Assembly: GCA_036785325.1 (NCBI GenBank)
Contig: JAXIVH010000005.1
Location: forward strand, 3,246,587 to 3,310,586
From: Urophycis tenuis
Lineage: Eukaryota; Chordata; Actinopteri; Gadiformes; Phycidae
Direction of reading: 5' to 3'
Length of the DNA: 64,000 nt
Below, piece by piece: positions 50,581 through 63,555 of this stretch (its first letter is position 1; each line of letters starts with the position of its first letter). The position numbers and the translations under genes are program-made. The notes under the pieces are model-generated. The model did not search any database, was not told the DNA's origin, and saw nothing but the letters and a program-made list of their open reading frames with translations.

Positions 50581-51400
50581 ATAGAAAGAAATAGATACAT
50601 CTTTGATGAGGATTCGTAGCCGTTAACTTCAGGTACACCTGTCGTTATAGCATACCAATGCCATTTGCATTTTGTCCTACCAAACTCACCATTTCCTCCA
50701 CGTATGGAAGACTGCCCTTTCTAATAATATATACAGATCCACCCAAATAGAACAGTGTGTGAGAGCCTGGTTCAAGTCTGACCACAACAAAAGATGTTGT
50801 CAGACATATCATGGAATACCTTTTTTTGGCCACTGTTTATCCTTGAGACATGGTTGATGTTGTTTTAATATGTTTATTTCCGGTGAACCTGCTTTTGTGG
50901 CAAACCAATGCTATTTCACCACACTTGCCAAGGTCACCTTTTTTGTACAAAGGATGGAAGACGGTAGTCTGTTCTGCCCCTGCTGGTTGATACTTGCATG
51001 TGCCTCAGTGGGTAGAACTTGTGGTGGCAATGCTAAGCAATGTTGTGCAGGAGCCCTTACTGTTTGAACCTGACCTCGACCACACACACCTGAGACACAC
51101 CACAAAGTCAAATGATGTCTACTTTGATGCATGCTTCAGGAAATTCTCACCCTGCTCGCCATACCAAGCAGGACCCCCTGTATCGCTTGCAACTACAGTG
51201 TATATTTTGAAATTTGTATCTGGAGTGTGAGTTGACATGGCTCGGATAAATGCATGTATAATGGGGGTATTTGGTTGCCCTCCAACCCCTTCAATTAATG
51301 TTTTCATTCCAATGATATATTTGATTAAAGAATAAGAATTGTACCACACTTTTGTATTTACTGTAGCCTGTTGAATGGCCTTTTATTCTTGACTATTTTT
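50581..51400. other. Intergenic, no gene recognised
   Basis: Short open frames on both strands without recognisable domains. No repeats of note. Confidence 0.4.
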
Positions 51401-51401
51401 T

Positions 51402-51478
51402 TGCATGCAGGACTCAAACCCTGGTTGCTGTCATAAGGACTTAATGGTGCGCTCCCCGCGAGCCACTGGCCAACCACT
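51402..51478 (-). mobile_element. tRNA-like SINE head, minus strand
   Basis: On the minus strand GGCCAGTGGCTCGCGGGGAG resembles an A-box region and GGGTTTGAGTCCTGC a B-box. The spacing fits a tRNA with an enlarged anticodon arm. Likely a SINE or tRNA pseudogene, not a functional tRNA. Confidence 0.6.
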
Positions 51479-51941
51479 GAATGTTGGAGCGTTTTGAAAG
51501 CGTTTTCACTGACATATGATATAATATATTGATAACACATGTAATGTCCTTCAATCATATAATGTGGATGAGGCAAGTATTCATACACAGTCAAAACTAT
51601 TGACTAAAACACAATTTGACATTTCATTCCTGTCTTTGTCTTCATTTCAAATTTCAATTTTTAACAATCTGACAAAAAAACTGTTAAACATGGGAAGTAG
51701 CACCACAATAGTAGGAAAACAATTTAAAGTGAAAAAAATAAGACAGGCAATAGTTATTGTATTGTATCGGCTATGCTAATATGTATTTGTAGTCTAATCT
51801 GTGAGAAAACAATGTGCTTTTTGTGATTACAAAAATTGGACTCGAACAAAAATAAATAAACTCGGAAATAAATCAAATGGGACTCCTTCCGCTTGAGATA
51901 TTTTCACATTAAGTGAGGCTCTCCGAAAGAGCTCCAGCGCT

Positions 51942-52925
51942 TCACAAGATCTCAGGCCGAACGCACGTGCAGCCCACAGAGACCATTCGGTAGGAGGCCA
52001 CATAGCAGCTCTGGCCCTGTTTTCTGTTGAGCACCAGCAGGTTCTGGTATATGGGCACAGCGTTGTTCCTCGCTCCATCCGGCTGCCTGGGGTCCAGGCA
52101 GTAGCTACTGCTGCACTCCGCCTCCCAGATAGTGGAGGGGATCCGGTGTTCTGCTGTGGTGGGCCTGGACACAGAGAAAGGACAATAACGGAAACCGTGA
52201 GATATTTCTAGAAAACCGGCTCCATGAAAAGTAGGCAGAAAAAGCTGGGGTGATATGTGCGTGCGACTTAGGAAATAATTCAGAAACTAAAATGAGAGTG
52301 AAACATAATCTTTCACAGAGGAAATGCAATGGTGTCATGGTTGTTTTTGAGAGTTCTTCAGCTGAAAGCGTGAGGCAAGGTTTCGACACCAGAAACAACT
52401 CGGCAGCTTAATGAATACCGAAATATGTGAATGTATGTATGCATGAAATCAGGTCACATTATTTGCACAGCTTATATGCTCTCTGCTATATGCTCTGAAC
52501 GACTCACCTCCACGTCCAGGGCGACAGAGAGCGAGCGTGGATGTCGCCGTTTGCGTTTGTCGCGGCCGGCCGCTCCGAGGTGAGAGTGAGCTCCGAAAGG
52601 CATCTGTCTGGGAGATGTCCATGCTGCCCCGTGGCCAGGGCCCGGGTCACCACGCAACACACAACCTGAGGAGTCCGTCAGGAGAGCAAAGGATTGGAGG
52701 GCTCATCAGCAAACGTTTGATTTTGGTTCTGTTCTGAGAAAAGATTGCATTTACATTTACATGTAGGGCATTTAGCAGACGCTTTTATCCAAAGCGACTT
52801 ACAAAGAGTACATTTGTCATAAGAAGGTGAAACATTTCATCACTGCTAATACAGTAAGAAAGTCACCAGAACAAGTTTCAAGCATTGCAGTTTGAATCTC
52901 TTACGCCCGACGAAAGTAAAACCAT
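51942..52925 (-). CDS. il17a/f: Interleukin-17A/F-like cytokine, left gene
   Basis: Secreted cytokine that would signal through IL-17 receptors in mucosal defence and inflammation. Three exons on the minus strand: 52,925-52,905 (7 codons), 52,665-52,508, 52,164-51,942. Donors are GTAAGA and GTGAGT, acceptors TCAG and CCAG; phases 0 and 2; 133 residues. The start Met-Val-Leu-Leu-Ser-Ser-Gly continues into Val-Val-Cys-Cys-Val-Val as a signal peptide. Family hallmarks are Arg-Ser-Leu-Ser-Pro-Trp-Thr across exon 2/3, Arg-Ile-Pro-Ser, Glu-Ala-Glu-Cys-x4-Cys, and Val-Gly-Cys-Thr-Cys-Val-Arg-Pro near the end, so the cystine-knot cysteines are present. Exon layout is identical to the divergent paralogue at 58,336. 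No frame damage. Which fish A/F subtype it is cannot be told without a tree. Confidence 0.9.
52746..52860. repeat. Short dispersed repeat in interleukin-17 intron 1
   Basis: Contains TTTAGCAGACGCTTTTATCC then AAAGCGACTTACAAAGAGTA. The same sequence is at 54,221-54,315. A very common teleost repeat of tRNA-SINE/LINE-tail type. Confidence 0.8.
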
Positions 52926-53127
52926 TTTCCTACACTGACTATGTCTTCCTATCTATCCATCTCTCTATCTCATCTATCATCTATATGGCTACTGTGACAC
53001 CATTTGGCCCATCATAACACCAGTGCAAATCTTTAGCTCACCAAGTACTGGAACACGCTGCATCTGACTGTCATGGTGTCTGTCTTTGAGTTTCCCCTCT
53101 GCCTCAACTTCTCTGTCTGGGTGGGCC

Positions 53128-53135
53128 TTTTTATA
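53128..53135 (-). promoter_or_regulatory. Candidate TATA box of the left interleukin-17 gene
   Basis: TATAAAAA on the minus strand, about 203 bp before the ATG at 52,925. The distance is comparable to the TATA-to-ATG distance of the right gene (256 bp). No transcript evidence. Confidence 0.45.
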
Positions 53136-54540
53136 TCGCTCTGCCACACACCAAAAATGGGGTGGAGATCTCGGGGGGTACCCAGGGGGTTTAACCTGAC
53201 CTTTAGATCCGTCTGTAGGCATGGAACAGATAAGCTTAAGGAAATACATCGTTGGAAGTGAGATCAGATTAAAATGACATTTAAATATTTTTTAGCGATA
53301 TATTACGTCACAGCGCCAATTACATTAAGTCTGAAAATAAACACAAAAAAGGTGAGGCATTACATTAAAGATGTTTTTTTTTTTTATTAATGAACAAATA
53401 ATAATATCATGATACATAATATAGAAAATAAAATATTTGTTGGCACATAGGGCAATGAAATGTGATTAATATGCAATGAAAGCTATGAAACAATAGGCCC
53501 TGTTCATGTTATTGTTATTTGAAGACACTGTATTCAATATTGACATCAGCATATACTTTGCCAACACCACTATACAGAGACTTCAACTGATGAACATGAC
53601 GCTACAAACCACAATCAATGTTCATATAGCTTAAGAATTCATTTGGTCATCACAAATAAACCAAACGATCTGCCTGATCCATGTTCTGCGACTTAAACTT
53701 TCCTGTTCGATCCCTGTCCTATTTTATGCGCAAACTACAGAGCTATGCCTACCTCACCTACAGGCCTCCTGCTTCAAGCAAAGGCTTACACTGCAGGCTT
53801 TCTGCTTCAACTACAGGCTCTCTGCTTCAACTGCTACAAAACACATTTAAAAAAAATGCAAAACGTTGTTGCTCAAACGGATCGCCTTACTCAACTTCAT
53901 TTCTTGACCAAGGAAATGGCACGCCGTGTTCATTCACTTAGAACCCAGAACTCTGAAATCAGAAAGAGGTTTATTGCCAAGTAGGTTTGCACCTACGAGG
54001 GATTTGTCTTGGTGGTTCATGTGCGACAGTAGCAGTAAACATTCAACAAACAACAATAACAATAGACAATACAAACAACAAGCAACATGATGGCGGGCGG
54101 CCTGGTAGATAAGTGGAGGTAGCAAGTGTTTTAAAGTGTTTTTTCAGTGTAATAGAGTGCAGTGGTGTATTAGTGCATCGGAATCTGTTAAATTAGAAAC
54201 AGTTTTATTGCATTTAAGCCATTTAGCAGACGCTTTTATCCAAAGCGACTTATAAAGAGTACATTTGTCAGAAGAAGGTGAAATACTTAATTGCTGCTAA
54301 TACAGTAAGAAAGTCCCCAGACCATATCTGGGGACTTTTCAGCCTAGCATTTCAATTGCTAGGTTAACCATTGCTAGTATACAACATATCTTGCTGTGTC
54401 AAGTGTCAAGTTACAAAGAGCAATTATAAAGTACCAAGACATACAACATACAAGAGCATGAGGGTAGGGTTTTTTTTTTTAGAGATAGAGGATGGATGTT
54501 ATGCAGGGTTCAGGTGAACTCTGAACAAGTGAGTCTTGAG
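53136..54540. other. Intergenic; repeat pieces
   Basis: Contains a small tandem repeat of CTACAGGC-TCTCTGCTTCAA words at about 53,757-53,830, a GGTTTATTGCCAAGTAGGTT fish repeat at 53,968, and the second copy of the CAGACGCTTTTATCC repeat (54,221-54,315). No gene recognised. Confidence 0.5.
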
Positions 54541-55705
54541 TCTCTTCAAAGTCAAAGTCAAAGTTGCTTTATTGTCAATGCCTTCACATGACAAGACATA
54601 CAGAAGATGGGGAGTGACTCTGCAGTCCTGACATTGGCATGGAGCTTGTTCTATCACTGCGATGCTAAAACGGAAAAGAGTTGTGATTTCGCCATCCAAC
54701 CTTTTCCTCCTTTTTGTGATGGAGGTACCAGTCGACCAGCTGAGGTAGTTGAGCGAAGTGTTTGAGCAGGGGCATGGGGTTTCACTAATGCTTGGAGGTA
54801 GGTAGGGGCAGTTCCATTAACGGCTTTACAGGCCAGTACAATTGTCTAGAATTTGACGCGACCAACTACAGGGAGCCAGTGGAGGTCATGGAAGAGGGGG
54901 GTCACATGGGAGAATTTGTGTCGGTTGAACACTTTGCAGCGTTCTGGGTCTGCTACAAAGGTTTTATCGCGATTGCAGGGAGTCCAGCTAAGAGCGAGTT
55001 GCAGTAGTTGAGGCGGGGGATGACAGGTTCTTGGGGCAGGAGCTGTGTCGCTTCCCTCGTGCTCGTGAGGAATGGCCGGATCCTGTGGATGTTGCAGAGA
55101 GCAAATCTACAGGATTAGGTCACTGCAGTGATGTTTGCAGTGCAGGACAGTTGGTTCAGGTATTATGCCCAGGTTCCTTGCGGTTGGTGAGGCAAATACT
55201 GTGATGCCCTTGACAGAGACCAGTAGGTCCCTGTGAGGGCAGTCTTTCCCCGGTATGAAGAGAAGCTCAGTCTTTGCAAGATTGAATTTGAGTTGATGCG
55301 CAGTTGTCCAAGAACTTATGTCTGCCAATCATTCTGAGATGCGTGCTGCAATCAGAGTGTCCGAGGGGGGGAAGGGGAGGAACAGTTGAGTGTCATCCAT
55401 GTAACAGGGATAGGAAAAACCTGGTAGATAGTAAGAACAGAAGCGGTCCTAGTACTGAACCTTAAGGGACACCAGTGTTTAGTGAGCGGGGTTTGGAGCC
55501 ATTCCATGTGACCGGATAAGTGTGATCCACAAGGTAAGATGTGAACCAGGCTAGCGCAGTGTCAGTAATGCCGAGATCAGCGAGAGTGTTGAGGAGGGTC
55601 TGGTGGTTCACGGTGTCGAATGCCGCAGACCGGTCGAGGAGAACAAGCACCGATGAGAGGGAGGAGGCTTTGGCGGCATGACGGGACTCGGTCACCGACA
55701 GGATA
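54541..55705 (-). pseudogene. L2-type LINE, reverse transcriptase remnant, minus strand
   Basis: Minus strand, from 55,705 down. Arg-Ser-Ala-Ala-Phe-Asp-Thr-Val-Asn-His is the reverse-transcriptase motif A. It runs to Thr-Gly-Val-Pro, where an in-frame TAA at about 55,462 replaces the usual Gln before Gly-Ser-Val-Leu-Gly-Pro. A deletion and frameshift follow, then Tyr-Met-Asp-Asp (catalytic, about 55,390-55,401). Next comes Ala-Asp-Ile-Ser-Ser-Trp and Lys-Thr-Glu-Leu-Leu-Phe-Ile-Pro-Gly (55,240-55,328). The 3' part includes a non-coding block with GAGCCAGTGGAGGTCATGGA and a LINE tail at 54,544-54,600 (complement AATAAAGCAACTTTGACTTT). Inactive. Confidence 0.8.
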
Positions 55706-58050
55706 CTGCTAGAAAAAAAGAAAAAGATAAATAGGCACTGTTACATACAAGATTTGAAAATTCCTCATTATTGTAATGCTTGCAGTGAAGTAAAGTTCAA
55801 GGGCACGCTAGTAGCGCTACGATAGCACACCGATAGCGAATGACAGCAGCAGGGTATGTATTCAACCACTAGGATCTGTCTACTGACAGGTCAGACACAA
55901 ACCCAACGCCGTCAAAAGAGCGAGCGGGGCGTGAGATGTCTGTGGAAGCGACGGAAGACACAGCCGTCGCTCCTTTCATGGTGCTGTCAGAGACACGGTG
56001 AAAGGCTGACGTCAGCACTTCAGCGAGGCTGGCGCTTTGATGTGGTCGGCTGACTGGGCTTTTCCTGGATGCCACGGTGGGCCCTAGCAACCGGGCTCCC
56101 TGGGGCCGCCGGGGAAACAGTCACCGCTTCCCCTTGACCCGGTTAGACGGAGAGGAGAGAAGATGTGGGTCAGATAACCTTATGCAATCATCAAGAGGGG
56201 TGTGGAGGGTCGTGGTTCAGATGATGGTGGCAGATAGAAGCACATGCAGGTTTAGCTTATCAGTCATACAGGCTTTGAGCATTCGAGTTTCCCGACAGTG
56301 GTTGGATGGAAGGTGGTCTGTGTCTTAGTTTAGTGTAGGAAGGAAGTACTTATTCGGACCCGTACGGGACCACCGTTTTTTTGCTTGCACGACTGCTCCT
56401 TGTTCACTGTATATATATTTATTGTTTTATTACTTATATGTTATTACAAATTCCTTGTAAGTGCAAACCTACTTGCCAATAAACTTGATTCTGATTCTGA
56501 TTCTGACAACGGGAACAGCACACACACACACACACACACACGCACACACACACAGGCAGACATACACACACACACACACAGACCGACACACACACCCGCA
56601 CACACACACCGACACACATGTACACACAAACTCATTCAATGTGTAAAATATATTGTTTAGTTTAAAGAAGTGTTGTGCATTCAAATAAAGCAAAGGGTGG
56701 TGGTGTACACGAACAGACCTGATATCTAGCCAAATCTGGCCCAGAGTTTGATCTTCACAAATGATTACATCTTTCTGAGATCCATACAATACACTCCCAC
56801 CCATGTACTTAACAAAGGCTCCTCGTGGGCGGGCCTGTGGTTGTGACAAGCTGCTTCAATAGTAACCAAGGCTTCTTAGAAAGCCCCTCGGGTACATCCT
56901 ATAGTCACGGGCCACGCTATTCACAAGTGCAACACCTTTGTGTTGTCGTTACACCGCGTGAGTCAGAACCAACCAGACACATGATGATTACCTGACACAG
57001 TTACCAACATCCGGGCACATCCGCGGTGGAAGGACTGTAATGCACGTCTACAACACGCTTCCATTGTTGTCGTGGGATCCTGGTGAGAGTCATCACGATA
57101 ATGTATTAACATGCACTGTAGATTCGTCCAATGACTTTGTCGGAAAGCGTTTGAAACCCATCGCCATTACAAATAGCGGTTGCTAGTGCCGCGTCACCAT
57201 GAAGGACACCCAGAACCGGGAAAGCCTCCCAACCGGACCATCCCCTGTGCACACCCACTACACTCCTCCGCAGATGCTATCGTCACCTGGGGAGATCCCC
57301 CCCCCCCATCCCACCCACCCACCCACGTCATGAACTGCCTGTAGCAAACCTGCGCCCCCTCCTGTCACCCATCACCCACTAACACAGCAGTGCCATGGGC
57401 ACACCGGCTCCCCTCATCGCGTGGTGCGTTACATTAACATCCTCAGTAATAGCATTGTTTGTCCTTATGAACAAGTTTAGCATCTGGACAAGCCATCACA
57501 GGGTTCCATACAGTACAGACAGGGTTGAGGAAACACAATACAGTATAGACAGGGTAGAGGAAACACACAACAGATAACGATGAAACCCCCTGATCCTATC
57601 AGATCGATCAGTATTTCGGGAAGAGGGGGACCGATGACTGCGTTTGAAAGTGAGCAAAAACGGGTGCACATTGCAGCAGATTATCTGTCTCGAAATCAAA
57701 CTAGGGCAAAGGCCCGGAAGCTGACACAGAAATGTAGCTGTGAAGAGAGCAGCCCATTTACAAGTAAATCTGGGCCCACTGTAGGCCAAATACGCATTAG
57801 TTTAGTTGTTTCAGTTGTGGTTATGAGTAGGTGGTAGGCTGTGGGGTATTAAACCAATATTGTACGTTTAGGGACTCACTGATGGAGGTCAATTTGAGCT
57901 CAAAACGTCATCGTGTCATAAGTGCTTAAAATATAGTCAAAGTTTTCTTTTTGGTAGTTTGTGGTTGGACACTAAGCGCAGAGTGAAGGTTATGTCATCA
58001 GAGGAAGCCTGAGATGAGGAGCTAACGAAGAGTAGGAGGTGGAGGAGGAT
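55706..58050. other. Intergenic between the interleukin-17 genes; no confirmed gene
   Basis: CA-rich microsatellite at 56,519-56,632 and a LINE-tail-like AATAAACTTGATTCTGATTC at 56,478. Two short ATG-initiated frames (57,200-57,340 and 57,395-57,577, the latter with a single hydrophobic segment) have acceptable start contexts but no recognisable homology. Not annotated as genes. Confidence 0.45.
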
Positions 58051-58055
58051 GGTCA

Positions 58056-58063
58056 TGACGTCA
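58056..58063 (+). promoter_or_regulatory. Perfect CRE-type site upstream of the right interleukin-17 gene
   Basis: TGACGTCA, the palindromic CREB/ATF consensus, 10 bp before the TATA-like box and in the expected position for a proximal promoter element. Confidence 0.6.
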
Positions 58064-58073
58064 GTTTGATCAC

Positions 58074-58080
58074 TATAAAT
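58074..58080 (+). promoter_or_regulatory. TATA box of the right interleukin-17 gene
   Basis: TATAAAT lies 256 bp upstream of the ATG at 58,336. Transcription would begin near 58,105, giving a 5' UTR of about 230 bases. Confidence 0.65.
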
Positions 58081-58335
58081 CAGGCTGCGTGTTGTCAACT
58101 TTCACAGACATCCAGGTGACCATCTCCAGCAGCTCCAGAAGAACTCCTGCTGATCACAAAATACTAACATCCTCAGCTACCTTCAAGACTCTGCCAACCA
58201 ATACTTAGAGAAAAAACATCTTGAGCACAGACTAACTTCTATAAGGAGAAACAAGGCCAACCTTCAAAGGTTCAAAGGTTCATTCAGGTGATTTAAGTCC
58301 TGGGTCAGAAAGACAAACACCAACTGAAAAGAAAA

Positions 58336-58442
58336 ATGATTTGGGCAACAAATTTGGTAAGTAGATTATATGTGTGAGATTATATTCAAATGTTTGCTTT
58401 TATTGTTATTATCATTATCATGATAATGACCATGCTTGTTGA

Positions 58443-58473
<31 letters not shown>

Positions 58474-59084
58474 GGCCACACATTAGTGCCTTTAAAGAAA
58501 AACTCTACCATAATAAACATAAAATAATTGCCACAAAAATGAGGGTAAATAAAAGTGAATCATAAAATCCTGATTGAAGCAAGCCTGTTGTGGTGTGGTT
58601 CTGTGGAGTATTCCCTGTTGATCATCTATGAATATAACAGTTCTACATGCGTGCGCCTTTACCACAACAACATGTCATTATATATTACAGGTTATTTGTA
58701 TGTCAATGATGACGGCGTTAATGAAGGACGCTGAAGCCATGCCACATGGACACCAGGAGAAAACAGTCACCCTTCACTTGGACTCTGCCGCATTGGTTCC
58801 TACACACTCTGTCAGACCTCTGTTCAACAACTCCATCTCCCCGTGGACGTCCAAGTAAGAGTGACCACAGCAGCATGGTGATGTGCTATCCGACGGCCAA
58901 TTCTCTGTGGCTGCGTTGATCGACTCGCTCGATTCAATGCAAATGTTAATAGTTGTCCACGTCAATATTGATACCACTTTTGAGTCATTGAGTGCAATGA
59001 CTAATATTGTACGCTTTGCATGGCCATTAAATCCAATCTCCACCCCTCTCTCTCTCTCTTTCTCTCTCTCTCTCTTTCTCTCTC

Positions 59085-59179
<95 letters not shown>

Positions 59180-59451
59180 CTCTCTCTCTCCTCTCTGTTT
59201 TCCACAGCACTTCCTTCGATAAGGACCGCATACCCCAGTTCATCTCGGAGGCCCAGTGCACCCTGCAGGGCTGCCTGAATGGCCACGGCACCGAGGACCA
59301 CCAGTTGGAGTCCAAGCCCATCTGGTTCCAGACGCTGTACCTGCGGCGGGTGAAGAGCCCCGCGGGCAAGAGCTACCAGTACCGCCTGGAGTCCAAACTC
59401 ATCGCCGTGGGCTGCACCTGTGTGAGACCCAGCATCGTCCACCAGCAGTGA
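58336..59451 (+). CDS. il17a/f: Interleukin-17A/F-like cytokine, right gene
   Basis: Secreted IL-17-family cytokine. Three exons: 58,336-58,356 (7 codons), 58,691-58,854 and 59,208-59,451. Splice sites are TTG/GTAAGT, TTACAG, AA/GTAAGA and TCCACAG; phases 0 and 2; 142 residues. The N-terminus (Met-Ile-Trp-Ala-Thr-Asn-Leu then Val-Ile-Cys-Met-Ser) is a signal peptide. Hallmarks are Asn-Ser-Ile-Ser-Pro-Trp-Thr, Arg-Ile-Pro-Gln, Glu-Ala-Gln-Cys-x4-Cys, Leu-Tyr-Leu-Arg-Arg and Val-Gly-Cys-Thr-Cys-Val-Arg-Pro, so the four knot cysteines are all there. Two N-glycosylation sequons occur: Asn-Asn-Ser, and Asn-Thr-Ser formed exactly at the exon 2/3 junction. A promoter with CRE and TATA lies upstream, and AUUUA elements in the 3' UTR suggest rapid mRNA turnover. 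Divergent from the left gene, 5.4 kb away. Confidence 0.93.
59046..59190 (+). repeat. (CT)n microsatellite at the 3' end of interleukin-17 intron 2
   Basis: About 145 bp of CT-dominated sequence ending 17 bp before the exon 3 acceptor. It forms the polypyrimidine tract of that splice site. Confidence 0.95.
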
Positions 59452-59534
59452 TCCCAGAACACACACAGGCTCGCACACACCCACACACACACAGATCACA
59501 CAAGCACTGATCCAAGCACACACACGTGTGCATG

Positions 59535-59574
<40 letters not shown>

Positions 59575-59875
59575 AACACCCACATGCACAAACACACACA
59601 TCCTTGCATGTAAAAGTGTCTGTTGTTAGACACTTCTGTAATGTATTTTATAACTTGAAGTTTGATAATATTACCATCGCTAATTTAAAAAGTTTTGTGT
59701 TATTTGGTGTGGAGTGTCTTTATCATATCATATTTATATTTTTCTGTATTGTTTGACGGTAAATTTATCTATTTATGGTTTAAGTTAAGCATAATTGCTT
59801 TGCTTATGATGTTATTTATTAAACAACAACCAAAATATTTAAAATAAAAAACAAATAAAAATATCCTGTGTTAAA
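59452..59875 (+). promoter_or_regulatory. 3' UTR of the right interleukin-17 gene, with AU-rich elements
   Basis: Starts with CA microsatellites (59,460-59,605). ATTTA pentamers occur at 59,763, 59,771 and 59,814. AATAAA poly(A) signals are at 59,843-59,848 and 59,854-59,859. AU-rich elements destabilise cytokine mRNAs in vertebrates. Confidence 0.65.
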
Positions 59876-61690
<1,815 letters not shown>

Positions 61691-62378
61691 TCATCTATGA
61701 TCAACCCTGACCCCTCCTCCTCCTCCTCCTCCTCGTGCTCCTGCTCCTGCTCCTCCTCCTGCTCCTCCTTCTCCTCCTCCTGCTCCTCCCTCTCCTCCCC
61801 CTCCTCCCCCCCCTGCCCCCTGCTCCCGCAACCCATCCTCCTCCTCCTCCTCCTCCTCCTCCTCCTCCTTCAACTCTTTGTTTCTCCTCACCTCCACACA
61901 GTGCTTGTCCTGCAAAAGAGGAAAACAGAAGGAAAAAAAACAGATTTTAATGGTCAGGTTATATTAATATTCATTAAACATTATATTACAAACGTGATTG
62001 CATCGCCATGCATCTGCTCAAACGACAGCCGTAATTACCCATTGTAAATATTTACGCCCCTCCCCCCATCTGTCGTCAATGTTGGTTTTCTAAGCGCTGC
62101 TATTCCCTACAATTGGCAAGGCAAACTGAATGGGACAATGTGTTACCTTCTCCTGCAGGCGCTCCAGCATGGCGGCAAGGTGTGCCTGCCTCTTCTCCTT
62201 GTTGAGCTCCATGCGGTGCTCCAGCTTCTCCTTGGCCAGCCGGATGAAGTTGTTCTGCTCCTCCACCGCTTTCTGGGCCACCTCCCGCTCGTGCTCCCGC
62301 TTCTCGGCTAAGTGTTTGAGGAGTTCCGCCTCTTGACACTAGGGGGCGGCAGAGAGACAGAGTGGACGGCGAACAGGA

Positions 62379-62453
<75 letters not shown>

Positions 62454-62981
62454 TGGTAGACATAGAGAAATAGAGAGACAAATGAAAGAGATGCAGAGAA
62501 GAAAGCAGAAAACACACAGAGGAGGAGGTCAGTGAAAAAGCGAGAACGTGTCAACAAACGGCCGTTGACAAACAAGAGCCTGGTGAAAATATTGCAAGCT
62601 CAGTAAGTCACATCTCGCGTCGAGCGTGAGGGTCCTCACCTTTCTCCTCTCCTGCGCCGCGTCCAGCTTCTTCTGGATCTCCTCCAGGGAGGGCTCTCTA
62701 CGGGGGGGCGTGGTGGCCCGCAGCTCCGGCCCTCCGTCGAACGACGGCGGCTTCAGGATGACCTCGAAGGCCTGGCCCGACGCCCGTTTGTTCAGCTCGA
62801 TGACCTCCATGTCCCTGATGATGCAGAGGTTCAGGTCCACCACCCCTAGGGGGGGGGGGGGGGGGGGGCACGGCAGGGAGAAAACGTCTGCTCAGCGCAA
62901 GAACGGCTATCACGTGGCACGCAGCACTGACATGAGTGACATGTGTCTGTCCTGTGTCTGTCCCGTGTCTGTTCATCGGCG

Positions 62982-63014
<33 letters not shown>

Positions 63015-63043
63015 TGTGCGTGTGTGTATGTGTGTGTGCGTGT

Positions 63044-63090
<47 letters not shown>

Positions 63091-63555
63091 GGCCGTGCTG
63101 TGTTTACCTGCTTTCTTCTCGGAGGGTTTTTCTTTGGGTTGAGGCAGAATGCAGGAGCAGAAGAGCGACACCAGGGGGAGCTCCCGCATCTTCTCTTTGT
63201 ATGCTGCAGAGAGTGAGAAGGGAGAAGGGTGGGGGGGGGGGGGGAGGGGGGTGGGGAGGGGACTAAAATTAGCACTTGACCTCATCGCCGTCCTCATCGG
63301 CTCTTTTCAAGAATCGCCGTTTCATCTCGAGTGCCGTTCCTCCTTCATCACACCCTGCTTTCTCCCACTGACACATGTGCCCACTTTCCCCCCCCCCACA
63401 CTTTCCCACATGCTCTCTGCCCCTCCATCATCCTCTTCATCATCATCACTCAGACACACACACACACACACACACACGGGCACACACACACTCACACACA
63501 CACGGGCACACGGCCACACGTTCACAGGACGGCCAGACGTACCTGCTAGAGTCAT
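61691..63555 (-). CDS. stmn4: Stathmin-4, five coding exons
   Basis: Neuronal stathmin that binds tubulin dimers and promotes microtubule disassembly, anchored to Golgi/vesicle membranes by a palmitoylated N-terminus. Exons (minus): 63,555-63,543 (ATG plus 4 codons; exon likely extends to 63,604 as 5' UTR), 63,203-63,108, 62,845-62,640, 62,338-62,147, 61,909-61,691. Junctions GT-AG, phases 1, 1, 0, 0. The N-terminal extension reads Ala-Tyr-Lys-Glu-Lys-Met-Arg-Glu-Leu-Pro-Leu-Val-Ser-Leu-Phe-Cys-Ser-Cys (palmitoylation cysteines), diagnostic of stathmin-4. The stathmin domain follows with Val-Ile-Glu-Leu-Asn-Lys, Ser-Leu-Glu-Glu-Ile-Gln-Lys-Lys-Leu and Glu-Lys-Arg-Glu-His-Glu-Arg-Glu. The last exon matches to Lys-Glu-Leu-Lys-Glu-Glu, then reads about 56 further residues from a CCT repeat; total 241 residues versus about 190 expected. 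Confidence 0.88.
61712..61870. repeat. (CCT)n-rich tract in the last stathmin-4 exon
   Basis: Imperfect CCT/CTC/TGC triplet repeats. On the minus strand they encode a poly-Glu then Gly-rich run in frame with the stathmin reading frame. Confidence 0.95.
62380..62448. repeat. (GA)n microsatellite in stathmin-4 intron
   Basis: Pure GA run between coding exons 3 and 4. Read on the minus strand as CT repeat it lies about 40 bp before the acceptor of exon 4. Confidence 0.97.
62847..63100. repeat. G-run and (GT)n repeats in stathmin-4 intron
   Basis: G-run at 62,850-62,868, (GT)n at 62,982-63,073, and a second G-run of about 18 at 63,074-63,092. On the minus strand the first is a C-run directly before the acceptor CCCCTAG of coding exon 3. 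Confidence 0.95.

Noticed and set aside
57395..57577. 60-codon frame with one hydrophobic segment between the interleukin-17 genes
   Set aside because: Acceptable ATG context but the second half is a repeated AGACAGGGT(T/A)GAGGAAACACA unit and no homology is recognised.
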